47,614 nucleotides of DNA from NCBI GenBank assembly GCA_031267615.1, contig JAIRYM010000091.1, forward strand, positions 1-47,614, given 5' to 3'. The translations under genes were made by a program, and so were the position numbers. How positions within the stretch are numbered: the first letter of the stretch is position 1; each line of letters opens with the position of its first letter. Below are positions 43,579 through 47,614 of this stretch, piece by piece. The notes under the pieces are model-generated. The model was given only the letters and a program-made list of their open reading frames with translations, did no database searches and was not told the origin of the DNA. The DNA is from Dysgonamonadaceae bacterium. GTDB lineage: Bacteria; Bacteroidota; Bacteroidia; Bacteroidales; Azobacteroidaceae.

Positions 43579-43710
43579 CTAATTGAGTAATGTGTTTAGA
43601 AATTTTATCATCAGCAAGGGGTTGTCTGTATGTAACGCCCACCAATGTTTGTGTAGATAATCCAAACCGCCATATTGTTTTAAATAATAATATGCTTTTT
43701 GGAAATTCAT
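43579..43710 (-). pseudogene. DUF3791-like remnant (43 codons)
   Basis: A short minus-strand ORF, MNFQKAYYYLKQYGGLDYLH... with a WWALHTDNP segment. It resembles the C-terminal part of small DUF3791 proteins (YGVIDYLxxxYDxLHTQ pattern), which often sit next to ADP-ribosyltransferase-like genes. Upstream codons in the same frame hit a stop after PEFASGYK; a plausible N-terminal piece (VNEITRI) lies in another frame. This suggests a frameshifted or truncated gene. It could instead be a tiny intact protein. The rest of 43534-43868 shows no gene. Confidence 0.4.
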
Positions 43711-43868
43711 TTTATAGCCAGAAGCAAATTCTGGTTATTTCATTCACCAAAATCCGTTAGTAATCAAGTGTTTTTCTCCATCTCTTCTCTTTCCCTGTAA
43801 GGTAGCTAAGAATATAATCATCAGGCTTTAGGGATGACTTTAAATAACCGGCTTAACATTTCGGAAAC

Positions 43869-43899
43869 AAAAAAGGACGCCGCATGGACGTCCCTTTTT
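43869..43899 (-). terminator. Terminator of the lipoprotein gene cluster
   Basis: AAAAAGGACGCC-gcat-GGACGTCCCTTTTT: a GC-rich stem with two small bulges flanked by A and T runs, so potentially bidirectional. It lies 40 bp after the stop of the lipoprotein gene at 43939. Confidence 0.75.
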
Positions 43900-43938
43900 A
43901 CAGACAGGTTTGGTATTATTCCGACGGTTCGGAAATTA

Positions 43939-44778
43939 TTACCTAACCAGTTTCGTAAGCACGTAATCTTTTTGAACTTCAAGCGTTGTAGCAGTTACCG
44001 TAACAGTTACAACGCCACCGTCGTTGTATACTTCCTCCCAATATTTCATCGTTCCCTTTGAAATATTCTCCCACTCCCATTGGGCGTTGAAAACATCATC
44101 ATTGGGATAGCTAACGAAATAAGTCCCTGCTTTTGTGAAAGTAACCGTCGTCCCTTTGCCGTAAGCATTTATCTCCTGTTCATACTTTATTTTCCACTCA
44201 TTTCCGTCTTCACGAATGAGCCACTCTTTTTCATCTTCCGGGAAAAGGTCTTCAATAATTGTATATTCTTTAAATTCCCACGTGTGGCACAGCAAATCTG
44301 TTTTATCATTCGAGGTCGAGGGAATTTCTTCCGTTTTGGAAGCGGTGTAGGTCTCGCCGTTAACAATCACGGTGATGCTTTTCCCGTCATTTCCGAGAGT
44401 AATAGAGATTGTCCCAAACTCCTTCAAATCCAGTTCAAACAGGTTTCCGGTATTATTCAACTGCGAGTAATCCCCGAAGATGATAATGATGTAAACCGGT
44501 TGCTGGCCGTCGGTTGCCGCACGCAAACTCCTGGCGCCTGCCGGCGGGCTGGAGACTCGTTGGGTGATGATGTACTTGCTGTCGTTCGTGAACTCGAAGC
44601 TGCCATATTCCGCTCCCGAATCGCCGACTTCCCACTTGCCGACGAGGGCAGAGTTTCCTGTTGGGGACGTGTTGTTGTCATCGTCTCCACTCTCTTTTTC
44701 ACACGATACGAATGTCGCGCTTACAAATAAGCTGATTGCCATGAGCATGAATGCTCGAAAAATTGAATTGTTTGTCAT
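43939..44778 (-). CDS. Lipoprotein of unknown function with two lipocalin-like halves
   Basis: A 279-aa lipoprotein: signal peptide ending SATFVSCEKESGDDDNN, with the lipidated Cys near residue 26 and an acidic spacer typical of surface-exposed Bacteroidota lipoproteins. Two similar strand-rich segments follow, each opening with a G/H-x-W-E pattern (ALVGKWEVGD near 45; LLCHTWEFKEY near 160) and continuing through threonine-rich strands. This resembles the lipocalin-like or DUF5004-type calycin folds of small Bacteroidota lipoproteins. Function unknown. It lies downstream of a second lipoprotein and before a strong terminator, so it is probably the last gene of its operon. Confidence 0.65.
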   Translation of the reverse strand: MTNNSIFRAFMLMAISLFVSATFVSCEKESGDDDNNTSPTGNSALVGKWEVGDSGAEYGSFEFTNDSKYIITQRVSSPPAGARSLRAATDGQQPVYIIIIFGDYSQLNNTGNLFELDLKEFGTISITLGNDGKSITVIVNGETYTASKTEEIPSTSNDKTDLLCHTWEFKEYTIIEDLFPEDEKEWLIREDGNEWKIKYEQEINAYGKGTTVTFTKAGTYFVSYPNDDVFNAQWEWENISKGTMKYWEEVYNDGGVVTVTVTATTLEVQKDYVLTKLVR

Positions 44779-44853
44779 AAAATTAAACGTTTAATTGTTT
44801 ATAAATAAATTGTATAAAAATCGAAGCAAGTATACCTTGCATAGCTGTTTTGC

Positions 44854-46293
44854 TTAATTCACACGAATCAATTGCGTTTGCTCGTTTATAAACGGGATTG
44901 ATTCCAAACAGTTTATATTCCCTGTTGCATCTACAATCCCGATTATATAGCTGGCATCGCTATAACGCAGGGCGGTAAACGACAATTCGGGAGAAGCCGT
45001 CGTTGAAAACAACGTATACGCTTCGTAACCAAGTTGCCGAAAATCGAACGTTGTTTGATTGGAATAGTCATTCCAGTGGATTTTTGTCTGCTTTTGCAAA
45101 TCCGTACTGCTGATATATATGCCGTCGGACGTATGATACAGTTTGGCGTTATACAAGCGAGGTATATCAAATTCCGTTAGGGTTAGGATGTTTGTCGTTT
45201 CGTTAAATTCTACTATTTTCCCTGTTTTCCCGGAGGTGGACAACGACCAGATACGCGTGTAAGTTACAGGGTTGGCTATGGAACGAGTTAATTCAGAGAA
45301 TGAAAGGTTCGTGTTTGTTTGGTTCAACTCTGCAACTTTCTCAATCGCAAGTTCATCCGTTGTCGGTTCGAATAGTTTGTGTATTTCGAACCGATAACTA
45401 TTTACAATGGTAATATAAAATGAACCACTATGTCCTAAAAAAATGTTGTAGTTATAATTTCCATAATCGTTACTTGCTTCCGGTATTAACTGGCTTATCG
45501 GATAGATTCTTCCTCCGGAACATTTGAATTTAAAATCGCCACGATACCCAGAAAGCCCTCTAGTTCGATATGCGCATGTGCCCGACGCGCTAACCATGAA
45601 TGATTCGTCAAAATCGCTCGAAATATTAACATCTAAGTTCTCCATTTCGGTAGGCGGTAAATAATCTTCAATTGTAACGTTGTCGGGATTTTGAATATCA
45701 ATTTTTGAAATTCGAAATTTTCCGGAATAGAAAGAAGAATAACAGATATATAGATTTCCCCGGGAATCAAAATATCCTTTTACCGGCACATCCGTACTGC
45801 CTCTGTTCCATCTGATTATGCTTCCGGTATTTTCAGGGAAGGTATAAACAGCGCCGGTTCGTTTATTAATAAGCAATTCCCGGAACCCTTGAGCCGTCCC
45901 TATTACTACCGTGCTGTCTGTTTCTTTTTTGAAATCCTGATAAATCATCACTCCACAGATAACAAATTCGTCGCCTATTTCGGCCATGCCGTAAAATTGT
46001 GGTGGGATGCTACTGCCGACGAACTCCCCGTCTTCGGAAAGAAATTTTATCTCCGTCACTATTCCGTTTATGTCAATCGCGCCGAAATTGGCGTCGCCGC
46101 TAGAACTTCGCAAGGAAGAAGAGGTTTGCAAGGAAGAGGAGGTACGATACACATATTTTACTTCGTTTAGATTGGAACGAACTATTTTCCCCAATTTCAA
46201 GTCCATCGGTACGTCTTCAGAATCAGTGCAAGAACTTAAGCTTGCCAAACCGCATACTGTTAAGGCAAGCATGAAAAATTTAATTTTATTCAT
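44854..46293 (-). CDS. Large lipoprotein of unknown function, beta-propeller-like
   Basis: A 479-aa lipoprotein; the signal peptide ends GLASLSSCTDSED with the lipidated Cys near residue 22. The mature part is a run of four-stranded units without cysteines in a catalytic arrangement. Phrases such as GYFDSRGNLYICYS, SKIDIQNPDNVTIEDY and IVEFNETTNILTLTEF suggest a beta-propeller surface protein. A short repeated linker, TSSSLQ/TSSSLR, near residue 55 reflects an 18-bp tandem duplication in the DNA. No family is recognised. It is 30 bp downstream of the unrecognised 46324 gene and 75 bp upstream of the second lipoprotein, consistent with one operon. Confidence 0.65.
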   Translation of the reverse strand: MNKIKFFMLALTVCGLASLSSCTDSEDVPMDLKLGKIVRSNLNEVKYVYRTSSSLQTSSSLRSSSGDANFGAIDINGIVTEIKFLSEDGEFVGSSIPPQFYGMAEIGDEFVICGVMIYQDFKKETDSTVVIGTAQGFRELLINKRTGAVYTFPENTGSIIRWNRGSTDVPVKGYFDSRGNLYICYSSFYSGKFRISKIDIQNPDNVTIEDYLPPTEMENLDVNISSDFDESFMVSASGTCAYRTRGLSGYRGDFKFKCSGGRIYPISQLIPEASNDYGNYNYNIFLGHSGSFYITIVNSYRFEIHKLFEPTTDELAIEKVAELNQTNTNLSFSELTRSIANPVTYTRIWSLSTSGKTGKIVEFNETTNILTLTEFDIPRLYNAKLYHTSDGIYISSTDLQKQTKIHWNDYSNQTTFDFRQLGYEAYTLFSTTASPELSFTALRYSDASYIIGIVDATGNINCLESIPFINEQTQLIRVN

Positions 46294-46323
46294 GACGTTT
46301 GTTTTTTATTGTTTGTAAATAAC

Positions 46324-47328
46324 TCATTCATATTTCTTCTTATACAGATTCTCATATCTATCCATCAGTTGTAATTGGGTTTTGCTCAGAATCAAATTCA
46401 GGTCTTTTTCGAGATTATCTAATTCCTTGGGGCTGAACTCAACGTTTCGGACGAGATGGTTTCCTGCGTTTTTCAAATCTTCTTTGTTTGATATTCTGCC
46501 GTTATTGATGTTTGTCAGCGTGTTGTGGATAATCTGCAATGTCGGCAGTTGTTCCTTCAATGCAAACATCACCCTTTCTAACGACGGGGCATGGTCGATA
46601 ACAATGTTCTCGATAGTATTTGTGCTGAGTTCCTCCTTGGCTCCATTTCCGGTAACGTTCGTGTGTAATTTGAATTTACCGTTTATTAGGACGCTACCGT
46701 CATTGTTTATATCCAATGTGTCTACGTCTTTGAATAGGAGTTTGTCCGATTTACCGATGTAAACAACGATATTATCCCGCTGTTCACCGATATAGTTGTT
46801 GAAGAACTGCCTTCTTTCGTTATGGTAGAACAGTTTTTTCAGTACACTGATCGGGTAATACAAAAACTCGTAATACCTATCCTGTGTGATTAGCCTGAGG
46901 GTGAAAATCTTTTTCATCTCCTCTTTTTCGTAATGATAAGTGTCTGTCGGCTGATTGCGGACAGGCGGCTTTTTTAGCGATTCGGCGGTCGCTTTTGCGG
47001 TATTCAGACCACGGAGAAAAGCGAGATAATTGTTTTTCCCCAACAGCGCTTGCGGCAGGTCACTGTCTTTATTTTTGCTGAATCTAGCAAAGGGTGTACC
47101 GTCCCGATATATATCCTTGTCTAACTTGGATATGAAAGAGATGATGTTTTCCTTATTCACCAGAAAGGGATTGTAACCATACGCTATTGCGAACTCAACA
47201 GCATACTCAGACAGATTGGCGATAAAAAATTCCCTGTCGCCTTTGCATTGATTCGCAAGATAATTAGAGGTTTTGCCTTCATTGGTCTCAAGGTACCAAT
47301 TGACGAAATTAATAAATAAGTTTTTCAT
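46324..47328 (-). CDS. Cytoplasmic protein of unknown function (334 aa)
   Basis: I do not recognise this protein. The ATG at 47328 (MKNLFINFVNWYLETN) is preferred over the track start 17 codons upstream. There is no signal peptide or membrane helix. The N-terminal third (about 1-110) looks like an alpha-helical DNA-associated or SAM-like domain (YLANQCKGDREFF, then the FARFSKNKDSDLPQALLGKNNYLAFLRGL segment). The middle (about 140-230) is strand-rich, and the end (about 240-334) is helical with ELDNLEKDLNLILSK. The N-terminal half recalls small proteins linked to restriction or mobile regions in Bacteroidota, but that is an impression only. It is first in a probable three-gene unit with two lipoproteins. 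Confidence 0.6.
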   Translation of the reverse strand: MKNLFINFVNWYLETNEGKTSNYLANQCKGDREFFIANLSEYAVEFAIAYGYNPFLVNKENIISFISKLDKDIYRDGTPFARFSKNKDSDLPQALLGKNNYLAFLRGLNTAKATAESLKKPPVRNQPTDTYHYEKEEMKKIFTLRLITQDRYYEFLYYPISVLKKLFYHNERRQFFNNYIGEQRDNIVVYIGKSDKLLFKDVDTLDINNDGSVLINGKFKLHTNVTGNGAKEELSTNTIENIVIDHAPSLERVMFALKEQLPTLQIIHNTLTNINNGRISNKEDLKNAGNHLVRNVEFSPKELDNLEKDLNLILSKTQLQLMDRYENLYKKKYE

Positions 47329-47614
47329 TTTAATAAAGCATTGTCCTCTCTTTGGCTCCTGAAGAAAGGGGGTTATCAAATGTTTTATTACAAATGAATA
47401 AATGAGGAAGGCGTGAAGCCATTGACTTACTTTATTGAATAAGGCTCTGGTAAACCTGCGACCTAAGATAAGAAAACAGCCCCACGCCTTTACAGGCGGA
47501 GAGCAATCAACTTATTCCCGGTCAAAATTTACCAGATTTTAATTCAAGAGAATAAGCAAACACTTTCCATGTTTGTTTTTTGCCACAATGTCTGCTGAAA
47601 TATTTCTGTTTCAA
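47329..47614. other. Intergenic region without a recognised gene; possible structured RNA
   Basis: No ORF or tRNA is seen in these 286 bp up to the window edge. Two pairings stand out: AAGGCGTG (47408-47415) with CACGCCTT (47483-47490), and GAATAAG (47437-47443) with CTTATTC (47511-47517). A local CGCC-TTTACA-GGCG hairpin follows at 47486-47499. The first two would cross each other as a pseudoknot. It may be the upstream leader of the 47328 gene on the minus strand. Confidence 0.3.

Noticed and set aside
1-47614. Insertion sequence or prophage
   Set aside because: No transposase, integrase or phage structural gene is seen; only indirect hints exist near the right end.

Overview
The window looks like a chromosomal segment of a member of the Bacteroidales (Bacteroidota). 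The evidence is a SusC/SusD pair, proteins ending in type IX secretion (T9SS) sorting domains, several lipoproteins, and repeated Bacteroides-type promoter elements (-33 TTTG, about 19 bp, -7 TAnnTTTG, often TACCTTTG). I cannot name the genus.

Layout. 1-7.4 kb is mostly housekeeping: a nucleoside:H+ symporter-type MFS gene cut by the left edge and coupled to ksgA, then rpe, and a rhomboid / EEP-phosphatase / trpB operon. It also holds a very small ORF behind a consensus promoter, a tRNA-Leu / tRNA-Val / ferredoxin unit, and dapA. 7.4-14.6 kb is a SusC-SusD-SusE-like glycan uptake operon with no enzyme genes in view. 14.8-24.1 kb is a secreted/envelope cluster: a giant CotH-kinase protein and a glycine-rich T9SS cargo, a collapsed T9SS pseudogene among inverted repeats, a lipoprotein, a small secreted protein, a VTC polyphosphate-polymerase-like protein, a DUF4956 membrane protein and a DUF2490 outer-membrane protein. 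24.2-28.2 kb is the operon fba - phenylacetate-CoA ligase - isochorismatase/ThuA fusion.

28.3-32.5 kb carries a LolC/E-like permease and a leucyl-tRNA synthetase gene that is physically split into two ORFs, separating the HIGH and KMSKS halves. 32.6-41 kb on the plus strand carries a FabK-like flavoprotein, hisS, a P-type Ca2+ ATPase, a striking seven-copy 21-bp tandem repeat, and an outer-membrane beta-barrel receptor; the last two genes look more GC-rich than their surroundings. 41-43.5 kb has trpF-tsaC, an adenosine-kinase-like PfkB gene and two tandem tRNA-Asn genes. 43.6-47.6 kb is accessory: a short DUF3791-like remnant, two lipoproteins and an unrecognised protein, ending in about 285 bp without a recognised gene.

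The strongest candidates for something new are the split LeuRS, the CotH/VTC/DUF4956 envelope cluster with palindromes embedded in T9SS sorting-domain DNA, and the 21-bp repeat array. All family assignments come from reading the sequence and remembered family features; no database search was run.
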